This document shows positions 23,185 through 35,010 of a DNA stretch of 64,000 bases, piece by piece. Source of the DNA: Acanthochlamys bracteata (lineage: Eukaryota; Streptophyta; Magnoliopsida; Pandanales; Velloziaceae); assembly GCA_019914995.1 (NCBI GenBank), contig CM034131.1:10661472-10725471 (forward strand). The letters are read 5' to 3'. Numbering within the stretch: position 1 is the first letter of the stretch; each line of letters opens with the position of its first letter. The notes beneath the pieces are model-generated. The model was not told where the DNA came from. It was given only the letters and a program-made list of their open reading frames with translations, and did no database searches. Position numbers and translations under genes: made by a program.

Positions 23185-23835
23185 GGTGTTTGGTGGTGTC
23201 AGTATTCTCTAGCCTTCTGACTTTTTTGTTCCAGAAATAGAAAGTAGGAATGAGGATGAAGTACTATACCGAAAGGGCTAGGGAATCTTTGCAGATGGAG
23301 CACCTGCATCTCACTCATGCCGGATGGATGGACATGTTGGATAGGATCCCAAGCAACCGCCATTAACTGGGCAATGTTATAAGAGGCTTGGAAGGATGCA
23401 TGAAGTAGCAAAGGAGGAGCATTTTGACAGATTAGTCGAGTGCCTTTCAGGCTCTTGCTTGGACGTTCTCTTTTCTGCAGCGTTACGTCCAACCAATGTG
23501 CTGACTGTTCTGCTTCTCTGCTGTATGTCATCAAATAGATACAGTTCTTCTCATTTAGTTCAATTTATCTGTTTCCTTTTTCTTCCGAATGTATTTCCAG
23601 TAATAATCCCTGCGTATTGGTGGCAACTATACAGCGAAGTTCTCTTCTTTGGAAATGGCATTGCCTGCTGTGCGTAGCATTATAAAGTTAATTGCATGAC
23701 TTCACAACGACATAAATATTAAGATCGCTCTGTTTGCAGATGCTCGGTGCTTGTTAGATTATATTGAAAATTATGAGAGAAATTTAACAACACGACAGGA
23801 TGCATGAATTTATTCACTCTCTAAAATATGGATCA
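23185..23835. other. Intergenic, convergent gene ends
   Basis: 3' flanks of the CNNM gene (+) and the ubiquitin-like gene (-). No gene or repeat recognised. Both 3' UTRs probably end here. Confidence 0.4.
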
Positions 23836-24462
23836 CTATGAGCCGCCGGTGACGCTGCCGCCAAAGACCTCGATGGTATCTCCAGGCATTACTTTATGAT
23901 CGTGGAAACTCATTCTTTCATCCAGGACTTTTTGCTTCCAAATGAAGAAGAAGCCTCCGTTCGCAGGGAGCGGAAACCGGAGGCCGCCGTGCAGTCTCTG
24001 GAGTTCCTTCCTCAGCTCGCTCACGGTGTCCGACGCGTTCACCTCCACTGTTATCTTCGGCGTTCCCTCCTGCGGCCGCACAGTCAACTGCATCCTCTTC
24101 GGCGTGTTGGCAGAAGCTGCTGGGATGTTGACGAGAACGCGGGCCCTTGACGATGACTGCGTGGGTTCTCCTTCTTCGATCTTGACTACAGCTGGATGCT
24201 GTGTTTGCTGTTGGAGCTGAAGTGGATCGGAATCGAGTAGGAGACGGATGCGTGATCCCTGAAGGACTTGGTAGAACTCGGTATCGCGATCGTCGACCAT
24301 GACGTTGCCCTTGAAGATGAGCGTCTGCCGGGCAACCGGAAAACCTTCGTACTTCTCAATCTTCTCTTTCATTTCCAGGATAGTGTCGAAGTAACCGACC
24401 TCGATTGTGAATTTCTTTGTTCCTGTCTCGAATGTAACGTCCATCCGCCGTCCGTCCGTCAA
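23836..24462 (-). CDS. Intronless tandem ubiquitin-like domain protein
   Basis: A single uninterrupted frame of 208 codons. The first ubiquitin-like domain covers about residues 7-80 (MDVTFETGTKKFTIEVGYFD, EKIEKYEGFPVARQTLIF, DRDTEFYQVLQGSRIRLLLD). After a linker rich in Gln and Ser, the second covers about 122-202 (MQLTVRPQEGTPKITVEVNA, SELRKELQRL, DHKVMPGDTIEVFGG). Neither domain has a C-terminal processing Gly-Gly in the ubiquitin position; the chain runs on to VTGGS, so conjugation is unlikely. It resembles the plant-specific family of tandem ubiquitin-like proteins typified by the At4g05230-type genes, whose function is not established. An alternative in-frame start at the Met of MDVTFE (residue 7) is possible. 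No introns and compact size are usual for that family. Confidence 0.85.
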   Translation of the reverse strand: MTDGRRMDVTFETGTKKFTIEVGYFDTILEMKEKIEKYEGFPVARQTLIFKGNVMVDDRDTEFYQVLQGSRIRLLLDSDPLQLQQQTQHPAVVKIEEGEPTQSSSRARVLVNIPAASANTPKRMQLTVRPQEGTPKITVEVNASDTVSELRKELQRLHGGLRFPLPANGGFFFIWKQKVLDERMSFHDHKVMPGDTIEVFGGSVTGGS

Positions 24463-24483
24463 TGACCGATGATCAGTTTTGTA

Positions 24484-24500
24484 TTAATTATATATGGAGA
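24484..24500 (-). promoter_or_regulatory. Candidate TATA box of the ubiquitin-like gene
   Basis: The minus strand reads CATATATAATTAATAC about 25-35 bp before the first ATG. That is close, so either the leader is very short or the second Met is used. Confidence 0.35.
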
Positions 24501-24847
24501 TGTTAATTTGAAGGTAATTCATCATTAGGGTTCCGTTCTGAGATATCCTTCCTATATATTTTGTTCAGTTATTTCCTTCCACATACGTAGGGAATGCTAT
24601 ACCTTTATATAACTCGCTCTTGGGAGAAGAAGGTTGTCGAATTATATATATATATATAATTGATGGATGGCATGCAGAAAAATTAATATTGTTGGAGTGC
24701 GTGCATTATACACCACATCGAATAATGGAATTTATAAATTCAAACATGCACCAATTGATCAAAGCCCAACCACACTTACATCACACAAACAAACCAATAG
24801 TGTACTACGTACGTACGTATTTATCTTTGGTTCAGTTTGGGGTTTGA
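24501..24847. other. Intergenic with TA microsatellite
   Basis: Contains (TA)n at about 24644-24659 and ACGTACGTACGT near 24807-24819. No gene recognised. Confidence 0.5.
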
Positions 24848-25375
24848 TTACTTTCCGGGGACGAAGTTGGTGGCGTAGGCCCAAGCGTACGTTGTTGGCG
24901 ACGGGGTTGTCCATGTGGTCGAACAGGTTCTCGATCGGTTGACGATTGCCTGAACGAAGAAACCGAACATGGAGAACATCGCCATCCTTCCGTTCTTGAT
25001 CTCATTCACCTTCAGCTCAGCAATGCCTCCGTGTCATCGGCCAAGCCCAAAGGATCAAAGACGCCGCCGGGATAAATCTTGTCGAGGCCCTCACCGAGCG
25101 ATCCACCGCCGACACAGTATCCCTCGATGGCTCCCATCAGAACAACCTGGCCAGCCTAGATGGCAAGGATGCTCTGTGCATGGATCAGGTTAGGGTTGCC
25201 CAGCAACCTGCAGTGGATCACCTCCAGGTCACGGTTCCTTGCGAAGGTCTCTAGATCATCAGAAAGACCAGCGGTGTCCCATCCATAGCCGCCGGGGAAC
25301 TCTCCGATCAGGTACGATGGTGTCTTCTCAGAGAAAGGTCCCAAGAACTTGGAGCTGTCCTGTGCGTACCTGTTT
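24848..25375 (-). pseudogene. LHCII chlorophyll a/b-binding protein pseudogene (LHCB1/2-like)
   Basis: The minus strand carries [40 protein letters not shown] and DLEVIHCR, then jumps to [16 protein letters not shown], so the family's WAML...SEGGLDY block (roughly 50 residues, including chlorophyll ligands) is deleted. Next is TAG where the family has Trp, then [18 protein letters not shown] and [10 protein letters not shown] one-base loss shifts the frame before [20 protein letters not shown], and further small losses precede PVANN and YATNFVPGK with its TAA at 24848-24850. The transit peptide and N-terminus are missing. LHCII binds chlorophyll in photosystem II antennae; this copy cannot encode one. 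Confidence 0.9.
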
Positions 25376-25496
25376 CATGCAAACATTAATTACTTCTCAT
25401 GTCCTGTAAATATTTTTTAATAATATAATATAAAAAAATTCTGTTTAAAAAAAAGTTTTATTTTATAAGTATTTCTAAACACCCTCTAAAATTTTG

Positions 25497-25810
25497 TTTA
25501 AAATTTCAGCACTATAACACAGCAATTTCACTTCTTCCGAATTAATCTATTACAAAATAGTTTGTGGAATTTTAATAAGTTATATGTTACTCTGTTTAGA
25601 ATCGAGGACATTCCTTTGCTCTTGAACTACTTCCTTTCTAGCAGAGATGAGTTCAGGAACCATTGTCTGTCTGTCTACAAGTGTGTACCTGTGATTTTAT
25701 AAGGAACATACAGAATAAACCGCATACCAATGATACAGTTACATACATTTGATGCTGAGAACTTACGACCAAAGCCTAAAACAATAAGCTACTAGCTTAT
25801 TAATTGTTAT
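25497..25810 (+). repeat. Second copy of the RRP42 tail segment
   Basis: Same-orientation copy of about 1240-1560. Shared anchors include TTTCAGCACTATAA, CAAAATAGTTTGTGG, GAGTTCAGGAACCATTGTCTG, CAGTTACATACAT and GAGAACTTACGACCAAAGCC. The reading frame of the last RRP42 codons is still recognisable but no upstream exon is present here, so it is not a gene. The left flank is AT-rich and MITE-like. Confidence 0.75.
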
Positions 25811-25842
25811 TAAAACAATAAGGTACTAGCTTATTAACAATT
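25778..25842 (+). repeat. Short tandem repeat with near-palindromic units
   Basis: Two copies of AAAACAATAAG(C/G)TACTAGCTTATTAA separated by a few bases. Each unit contains the near-palindrome AATAAGCTACTAGCTTATT. It sits at the right edge of the duplicated segment. Confidence 0.6.
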
Positions 25843-25994
25843 ATCTTAGTCTGTAGTAGTTTGTGTAGCCACTGCTGATGTCGAACTGCAGAGAGTTTTT
25901 GTATTGATTATGTTGATCGAAGGCAGGAAGCAACGAGAGATGACGTAGTGGATTATGAAGGCACCACATCAGCGAAGCTCATTGGACTTCATTA

Positions 25995-26190
25995 CTTAGG
26001 GAGCGCTTAAGAGTGCTTTTTAAATAAAAAATTTTCAGAATAAAAAAAATTTTTAAAAACTTTTTTTAAAATTTTAAACTTTTTAAATTATTAAATAAAT
26101 ATTTTAAATACTCATAAAATATGTATTAAAATATAAAATAAAATTTAAAAAATTATTTTTCTGATAAACTAAACCAAAGCATAACATGTA
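25995..26190. mobile_element. AT-rich MITE-like element, copy 1
   Basis: Begins near GGGAGCGCTTAAGAGTGC and ends near AAACTAAACCAAAGC. Its reverse complement resembles 54824-55030 at both ends: GTTTGGTTTA..TTATA at one end and TTTTTAAA..AGCGCTC at the other, with a simple A/T interior. No clear target duplication was found. Non-coding. Confidence 0.5.
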
Positions 26191-26681
26191 TCCAGCATGG
26201 ACCCATCAGCTATGCCCTGCTCTGCTGCTGCTAGCGGCACCAACAATACCATGAGATTAGATGATACTCGCAGGTGACTGACTCAGCTCTTAGCGCAACA
26301 GATTGACTTTACAAAGCTGCATAGCCTTACCTCAGCATAGGCTCACAACCATGCGAGCTTAAAAGACCTTCAGCTGACACAATAAGCACCAAAGACATCA
26401 CCACTTGAATAGAAAGAACATCGACAAGGAGATAGTAGTAGAAATGTATGCCAATGGAAATAACCTCAGCGTCAACTACATAAAACCAACTACGTCAAAG
26501 AAAGGCCAGTTGTATTTACAGCCATTATAGATGCAGTAAAACTGCCTACCCTGACTATACATCATTCACACGTCCGCATCCCGATTGATCTTCGTTCAGC
26601 AACAAATGCAAGCAAACCAAGTCCAGCATCCCCATCACTTCACATGTGTCGGTCATTCATGTACTGCTAGCTCTTCCCCCG
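26191..26681. other. Intergenic and NUP133 3' flank
   Basis: No gene recognised. The part next to 26682 should be NUP133 3' UTR. Confidence 0.4.
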
Positions 26682-29600
26682 TCAAGTCTCCATACGTAAA
26701 CTCTCTTCAGTTATCACGTCTATTCCTTGTTTTCCCATAATCAAGGCAGTCAGCATGAGCTTGCCTGCATCAGGATAACTGTCGTGCTGCATTAATACCA
26801 TTTCCACACAAGTACCTGGGCCCTCCAAACTCAGTAGACCTGGCTCCTCTTTCTGCAAAGGAAGCACAGACTCGAAATCCCCATCATAGGAATCTTCATC
26901 AGGTCCGTAACACCTTTTTGAAGCCTTAAAGAGGATGGTCTCCTTCAGATTTTCTAGTTGTACCTCATCACTCCAACCTTCAGATGCCGATTGTTGGTAG
27001 AGGGCTATCCAGTCATCCTGGTCAGCTGCATTCCTCCAGCATTCTTCAAGTAGGCTTCGGTTGTGTTCCCGGAAGGAAGAGCTTGTCCAAGCAAAAATTT
27101 CAAAAGCTAGCAAAGAAAGTCTGGCATCTTTTCCTTTTAAGCACATCTCTATCAACTCTCTAGGGGGGATAGGCTTGTTGATGTCTTCACTGTGCCCATG
27201 AATTTCGGTGGAAAGATTAAAGATTTCTTCCTGAAAATGTGAAACCCACAAACAAATAACATAACACAAAGATATTGACTATGATACATTGTGAACTAGT
27301 ACGCAAAGTAGTAACTAAAATCTGTTGATACTTCTATGATAATCCCATGTCTAATACAGCCAGAATGTGGTCATTACAAGCGTTACAAATCAACCAAACA
27401 GAAAATTCTTAGTTCCAGTGATATCGAAGCCAGAAGCCTGAAAATCAGACAACTGATAGGATATGGCATCAAGGTTTGAGACATACAACAAAACTCATCT
27501 TTTTGCAGTTTTTCCAATAAAAAAAGCTATTTTTCAATTTGCCCAAGATGAATGAGCCATCAGAGAAAGTCGAATCATGTGAAATATATACTACTGAAAA
27601 GGTCTGTAGAATTAAAAGTATGCATTACCTGCAGTTTTAGAATCTGCAGATCAGCATTCAACCTATTGATCTTCAACTCGAAGCCAAGTTCTCTACCTTT
27701 ATAAAGACCAAAAAAGGTTGTTAGCAACTACTAAAGATACCTGCAAACATTGCAAGTACTCTATGTAGCAGTAACATGAAAATATAGATTAAGAATCAAT
27801 AACAATCAAAAGCCCTCATTTGTGTCAGCCCCTCACAATAAAACACTCACCACCAGACATGCATTCCAAGACCAGGCATTTCACAGATATAATCAGAAGA
27901 AAGAAATAGTCTACAATGTTCTCCTCGTATAATCTAACCATAGAGGAATTAAAAGTTAAATGCTATTACAACTTGAAATTTTATCGGCAAAAATTACAAT
28001 TAGGTAAGCTAGTCGATAGTAAGGTTTTCTACTTTACTGTCTACATTGTATCATCCCAGAAATGGTCAGAAAATTTTCAAGCTCAGCAAATGGTAAAGAA
28101 ATGCCATGATTCTGAATATCAAGTGTATTCCAACTTATATTGGAATATGTCTATAAGAATCACCACAGACTCAAGAAATGTTTCAAGCTAAACTGTAGAA
28201 TGCAGCTGAAAATTACAGAAATGTATTTGAACATGTCTATAACCTACTTCAGAGTATGTACCTCCTAGATCTACTGTCATTCAAAAAATATAAGGAACAA
28301 GACACTGAGAAGAGAAAACCAACCAGCTGCTGCAGCAATTTTGGAGAGATTAAGTAAGCGTTTCCTTTCTGCTAAAGATATTTGTTGTTTGCTTTGAGTA
28401 GGTTGCTTTTGACCATTCACAAGCAAAGAGCCATAATCATATGAAAGAGCCAATGCATGCAAAGTTTCTGAAGCAGATGAAAACTCTTTAATGTATATCT
28501 CATGAAGCCACAATAGACTTTTGTTCTCCTTCAGAAAGCCAGCCAGCTCTTCTGGAAACTCTTGTCCAAGCCTCAATAACTTAGTCAGCTGCTTGCTTTT
28601 TTCCAGCTGGCCAAATACAAAATAGCAGAATCCTCCTCTAGGTCCTCTGCTGTCATGCTGCTTAATATACCATAGATAAGCAAGGCAGTCAAGATAAAGG
28701 AAGCAAATGTGATATGAAGTGGGAGCAGTCAAATGTTTCAGGAAATGACGATATTTAGAAAGTGTGCATTGCAAAACTAATACGTACATTGTAAAACAAT
28801 CAAAGAGAATCAGGATAACAGAAAATATTTACACAAACATCTTCTTCAATAAGAATAATTAAGATATTTGCCACAGGTAAAGATAGATATATAGAAACAC
28901 AAATATTTGCCAGGGTACCATTAGATTTTTAAGCAGCTCTGGATCATTTAAGTCGTTGCAAATTTGCCATAGTGTCTGGTAGCCCTCATGTCTCCTAGCA
29001 ATTGAAAGGATGGATGAGGTAACCTCCCTTTGAGTAGCTTGTTTCAGTTCAAAGTCATCTAGACCCTTGCAAGATTCCTGTAAAGAAAGTCAACATAGTA
29101 AAAGATAGTTAAGTATGCAATCTTTCAGAACAATTTGAATTTGTAGCACCGACAACATAGTACAAATGCATTTGCACGTAAGAATTGTGAAAATTACTGA
29201 AACATCATCACAGTCACACAAAAGCAGATACTCCACAAGATGATACCCACAACAGCATATATGATAAAAACTATCAGGGAGTACTCTTGCCCAATTTTTC
29301 ATCACTCTCTATTGATTAGGATAAGAAGAATAAGATATCTTTACCGCAGCTTTTTCAAAGCTGGGAAACCTTTTTTGTTGTAGGTCTACCACAAAGGTAA
29401 CATCTCAATTTTCTTAGATTATCAACTTAGCCAGCTATTACTCATTCTCCAAGAATTAAGCACCAAAGGTTGCTTCTAGACTTCTCTGTTTCCAACTTAT
29501 TAGTGTTTCCAAACCTCAAACACCAGAAGCAGAAAGCACCTAGGATGCTTGCTAGCTTTCAATTTAATTATCAAGTTCTCTTGAGAAAAAAAAAAAGATG

Positions 29601-32600
29601 GGAACTCCCCCAAGGAGTGGTTTTCAAAAATTGAAAGTTGTCAAGAAATCCAAAACAGTAGAAACAACAACAATAAAACCTTTATACCATTCAAAACCGA
29701 AGGTTATAAGGTTCCTTGTACAAAACTGTGCACATCATATCCGTATATAGAAATTCGTGTTTAAGGAGTGTAGCGTAAAAATACATTACGACTGCAGTAC
29801 CAAATTCAAAAAGACATAACAAGCAGCCAGAATACCACAAATATTTTATTAAGGAAAAGTATAACCTGGTATCTTGCATCTACAACTTTTTTAGCCTGAT
29901 CGTACAAGGAGCCAAGAAGTTCATCCCTCCTTTGACGATACTCGTCTATCAATCCTCTATATTCTTCCCCTCGCTCAGTCTTTGCCATGATAGCACCAGT
30001 ATATGCCTCCAGCAAAGCATCAGTCAGCAATTCTATTTGAAAGCATAAATCTGCTCTCAGTGAATTATCAAGTACGGTTATTTCTTTCAAGATCTGAAGA
30101 ATGCAAGAAGCAAGACTCCATAAACCTGATCGAACAACAGGATAACAATTCCAGCGAATCAAGCCCTCAGGTGAAGGATACCAAGCTTGGTTCTCATTTC
30201 TATATTGCAGAGCAGCCTGAATTAATGATGTGATGGCAGCAGATAATTCACTGTAACGCTGTATAAGAGTCGAAGAACTTTCTTCTTCACCGATAATATA
30301 TTGAAGGTGCTGAGATAGGCAATAGAATAGTCCTTCTGCATCAGACACCTTACTGTAGAAGACTTCAGCATTGTCTCGATCCATAAGAAGAACAGTGTTT
30401 CTGCAAGCCTTCTCACCAACAATTTGGATGAGGTTCCAAAGAGAACTGCTAGATGGACTATTTGATTGAGAAGATGGGGATTGTTCATTTGCCTGATTCT
30501 GGCTCAGCAAATTTTGTGACTCCCTCAGCTTAACTAAACCAGAAAGTTTTTCACCGTGTTCCATAATGATCAGCAAACTTTGCCCTGATACAAGGAAATG
30601 ATTAGAATTGGACTAAGAATTATGATCTTATACAAGGACGACATCTACAGGTTCGCGTTTAACTGAATTTAGACCTGAAGATGCATTACATTTAATAGAA
30701 ATTAATTAAAATGAAGATGGTCATTCAGCAATTCTTTCGACGAGTGGCACTAATTACAACAGCTTAACAAAACCAACCCAGCATGCTTTCATTTAAAAAC
30801 ATAATGTATCCAGTTGAATGTTAGAGAAGTAGAATTACTAAAGAAGGTAACATAGTAAATAGGCGAACAGAAAAAACTATTGTCATGCATAGTTTATTTT
30901 CACCTAGAAATTACTGCATTTAATCATGGTTACATGGAGAAAGTACTTGAAGATCCTCAGATATCAAAACAAAATGTTTCAGAAAATCCAAGAATCAGGA
31001 GCATTTTATGCTTTGAGATTTAGGCTACTCTAACAAATTTAGGTTAGGGTATCAATAAACCAAAAAATGAATTATTGCAATTTGGACATAGTTGAGATCT
31101 CAATGGAGAAGTTTAACAGAAAAAGGCATAGCTCTTCTGAAAATCCTAAACAAATCACATCTTACTCTGCCTGGATGAGAGTTCCTCGTGGCACTTAGAC
31201 AATGCAAGAAACTGGAGGTATTTATGATGCTTCTGTTGCTTGTCTGAGAGAAGGGATGAAATCACAGCTGACACCACAAATTCAGCTCCTCTGGTTGTTG
31301 TCCAGTGCTTAGCTAATGTGTCAACAATTGATTTGCTTACACGAACAAAAACATTTGCTTCACCTTCTTTGTCAAACACTCCTTTGCCGCTAAGCTTCTC
31401 AAAGGCGCCTTCAACTTTACCAGACAAACAGAAATCATGAAAGAGACGTCCTAGGAAAGTCTCTGCTTCTTCATCTTGTGCAGTTCTTTGCACAACAGCA
31501 GTTAATGCCGGTGTTTGCTGTTCTAGGACATTCCAAGCTGCAGAACTTTCTCTTGTGGGAGCCCTGTTTCCACCAACAACTAGGTTCCTTTTCTCTTGCT
31601 CCACTGCCCCTTCCTCCGAACTCCCTTTCCGATACAAGCTTCGCTCAGGTGGTTCTACATCACCGACTAAAACTGCCTTCTCAGGAATTGCCCACAGGCC
31701 TGCTTTCTCAGTCAAAACAACCCATGCCCCTTCATTGTCGTCGGAAGAAGAGAGAATAGAAGCATCTAACACTTTTCCAGCATCCCACGGCAGATCAAAC
31801 TGATAGAGTCTTGTGGAGCCTCTCAGGTAATTTGTTACAGTAGCAGTTCCATCCCCAGAAATTATAATAGCAGACCCATGTGGCTTTCCTCCAACACGTA
31901 ATCTCATAGCATATAAGGACCCTTCATCTTCTACTCGTCCTTGAGGAATAATTATTTGAAGAGGAGCCTTTTTCTCCAACACAGTTACATTGTCATGTCC
32001 AGGCTTCTCCAAGGAACTTTGACCAGGTCTGTATTGCATGAATAAAAGAGAGTACTGAATGTAGCTTGAGCTGCTAATCCGGTCCTTGCACAGCATAGCT
32101 ACAAGAATAGTAAACTCCATACCCTTCTCATCAACCTGCATATCCAAAAGCCATATGTGCTTTTGACCAGCAAGGTCTTTCTTGGTACCCAAATCACTAT
32201 CAGAACCAACTATCTCATGTGCCCATAGCATATGGATGTTTGCATAAGGTCCAAGCTCAACGGACCAGCATTGAATCCCTTGATCAGTCAGCAGTAGGAA
32301 TTGTCTACCAGATTCTTCTGGTGTAGACTCCTGTGAACGCCAAATCATGGACCTAACATACTGACTTTTAACCTGCGGATAACCAAACTGAGTGCTACCA
32401 AACTCGTCTTGAGAAATTTTTGTCCTATGAACTTCAGACGGGGTAAGATGAAAATGCCACAAGACACCATTGCATTGACTAGCTACAGCAATGCATTCAT
32501 ACGGCTTATCCGGTATTGCAGAAGCAATAAGAGAGCTAAGTTGTTCATTTTCAGGCCTATTAGGGAGGTTCACGATAGGAGAACACTTTTCTTCTGACTG

Positions 32601-33981
32601 CACATTAGGCCAATATACAACAGCTTGCGTAATCTGGTTAGTTATGATAATACCAGTAGGGTACTTTTTTCCAGATAGGATGTCAGCTTTAGAGAGTGCA
32701 GCACCCCATTTGACAATAACGACTAACCAGTGCGTAGAATCCTCAGGATTTGTGTCAGCATGCAGGTTTCCCACAGAAGAAGAGGGGATTTCAAGAACAA
32801 TACATTTTTTTGACACGGCAGGTGATAAGTAGTGCCATACGAAGAGCCTGCTTCCACATATTACCCATGAGAGGGATGTTTCTTTGTCCAACCCACCACT
32901 GAACATTAATTTGTCTTTTTCTATAAGGAAAAGTAAAAAGGAATCATGAATACATAGCGATCCAACCTAAAAGGTACAGATTGCAATGTCTCACTAGAAG
33001 AAGACTATAAATACATGGGTCACTTTGATACCTGAAACTCCCTTCTGCAAAATATTAGACTGTGCATTATGAACTATTTGTGGGAACGCTCCAACAAAGA
33101 CTGGTTTGGTTTGATCAGAGGAAACATTATCACTTTGCTTCTGTGGAGGTATTCTGAATATCAGAGTAAAGACATCTATTAGAAAAATACCAAGATAAAC
33201 TCCTAAGCTTTCCGAAGTCATCATAGGGTTCATTCTACCATCTAAGCTATGGAAAAACAAAGTATAATAGAATATTCAAACCTCTAATAGATGTCACTGT
33301 CTAAAAGTTGCACTCCTTTGTATAGTTTGCAATGAGCTAATAATATGTTCTCTCTCTTAGAAAAGGCATCAATACACACAGATTTCAAATCACCTGATCA
33401 TAATAAGGAACTATAGAAGAATTGATGAAGTTGTTAATAATTAATTCTCTATCGCCCAACCTCTCTTCAACATACAAATAATAACAAGAAACCAGTATAG
33501 CAATGACAAAGGTATACACTGTTTCTAATATTGAAGCCAGGCAGAAACTCTCATAGACTCAAACCAGTAAAAATAATGATGGGAAAAATAAGGAAACTAA
33601 ACCCAAACTAGATCTAGTTGCTAATTATCTAATACCGATTACTCATTTATCATTCCTTAACATTCAAATAAAAAATAAACTAGTATAGTAACAACGAAGC
33701 AAGCACTACTTTCTCTGCAAATCAAGTAGAGATCATGTGGAAAATAAAAACTTAGAAAAAAAAGATCCAGGGCGGAAATCAATGTGGTTGGTCCGACCAA
33801 GAGAAATCGACCTGGCAAGGACGGAGAGGCGAGATGCCCACGGAGCTGGAGTGCCGGTATTTGGGCGGTTAGGGATGATATTTCCCGATCCACGAGACAT
33901 GTCCTGGGCAGGAGTAGACGGCGAGCCGGGATGAGGCTGAAGCAGGTGTTGCCGGTGAGATTTCCTCCCCGGAGAGAACAT
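26682..33981 (-). CDS. NUP133: Nuclear pore complex protein NUP133
   Basis: NUP133 is a scaffold subunit of the NUP107-160 (Y) complex of the nuclear pore. Eight minus-strand exons: 33812-33981, 33032-33153, 31166-32920, 29866-30584, 28919-29077, 28324-28657, 27629-27696 and 26682-27230. They encode about 1291 residues, near the Arabidopsis length. The N-terminus is MFSPGRKSHRQ with the plant motif IPNRPNTGTPAPWASRLSVL. The beta-propeller covers about residues 100-520 (LSWVICGSRLFVWHYLSP). The C-terminal helical part contains SIARRHEGYQTLW, FCYFVFGQL, WTSSSFREHNRSLLEECWRN, ASKRCYGP and AGKLMLTALIMG. The very large third exon (1755 bp) holds most of the propeller. Exon 3 is taken from the acceptor at 32921-32922 because only that keeps the phase. 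The exon 1 donor (AG|GTCGAT) is weak. Confidence 0.93.
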
Positions 33982-34022
33982 TGTGGGCGCCGGATGGATT
34001 GATTTCGTGTTGAAGTTTTAAC

Positions 34023-34136
34023 TAGGGTTTATCGTTTCGTCTTATCTAAAATATAATCGGAGAAAAGAAATGGTGATGGAACGGAGATGAACAGTGGGCG
34101 TAGGTTAGAGTGTTCTTTCTAGTAGTGGTAGGGTTT
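34023..34136 (-). promoter_or_regulatory. Two telo-box motifs upstream of NUP133
   Basis: AAACCCTA occurs on the minus strand at 34023-34030 and 34129-34136, about 45 and 150 bp before the start codon. Telo-boxes are common in plant promoters of translation and cell-cycle genes. These are inside the promoter or leader and are unrelated to the chromosome-end telomere. A regulatory role is inference. Confidence 0.45.
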
Positions 34137-34799
34137 AAATAGGTAGCCGCTGCTTTGCTGCCTGCCTCGAACCACAAGCAAAGCAAACCGTTTGAGAGAA
34201 GCATAATTAAATGCAACCGAACGTTACATTACATAGCTGGTATGTGTCTCCCACAAGCATTAGAAAAGTAACTCAATTGTTATTTCTACTTACGATTTTG
34301 TTGTTCAGGTTTGTTTCAAAGCTATAGTTTACAAACATAGGCAAAACAGGCTTGTTTCAACATAGGCATTAGAAATCTATCAACGAAACAGAGAATAAGT
34401 TTATCATATACATCATACAGAAATTGCAGTCTTTATCAATCTCAACAAAACTAGACAACACAAGCAAAAGTTATGCACAGTTCCGAACCTATTCACATCA
34501 ACATCTCACTATCTCAGATCTAATTCCGCAAACTCTCAGCAAATGCAGCTGCAGTAAAGCTACCTGATACTAAACCCATTTGCAGAAAGGACCTCAGCCT
34601 CAATTGGCAACATTCTTTTTTCACCTCTATGATCCAATCAAAGATTAAAAAAGAACATTACCGCATCAACTCAATCTATGCAGCCCCCATGGCAACTTCC
34701 ACATAGCTGAGACAACAAATGTAACAGACCACGAAACAATTCTACCAGATCGCACCATAAATAACTGTCATGATGCTGACTTTACCTAAGAGCATCTGA

Positions 34800-35010
34800 T
34801 TCACCATTTCTTAATTTTGGTTTTGCTCGATATACCCTTACCAAATAAGTCAGCGTTGAGAGAGAATCCATCCTTTGAATCCTTAACCAGCTTGAAGAAC
34901 CTATGTTGGTCATTGTGCTCCAGGTTTCTTTTGGTATTTAAAACAGATTTGTACTCAGGAGCATATTCCAGGCATTCTTTCTCATTGTCCCCAAGACACT
35001 GAAGTGAAAT
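34800..35010 (-). CDS. Unidentified conserved-looking exon
   Basis: After an acceptor-like CACTTCAG (about 35000) the minus strand reads CLGDNEKECLEYAPEYKSVL, NTKRNLEHNDQHRFFKLVKD and SKDGFSLNADLFG, with a strong donor (TTTG|GTAAGG) near 34844; read through, it ends KTKIKKW and a stop. Composition and bracketing splice signals look like a real internal or terminal exon, but I do not recognise the protein and found no partner exon between NUP133 and the FRIGIDA-like gene. It may be a remnant of a broken gene. Confidence 0.4.

Noticed and set aside
27916-28191. 91-codon plus-strand frame inside a NUP133 intron
   Set aside because: Antisense intron sequence with no family match.
29343-29395. 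Possible extra NUP133 exon (VDLQQKRFPSFEKAA)
   Set aside because: Direct joining of 29866 to 29077 keeps the phase and matches the family; this piece has no counterpart.
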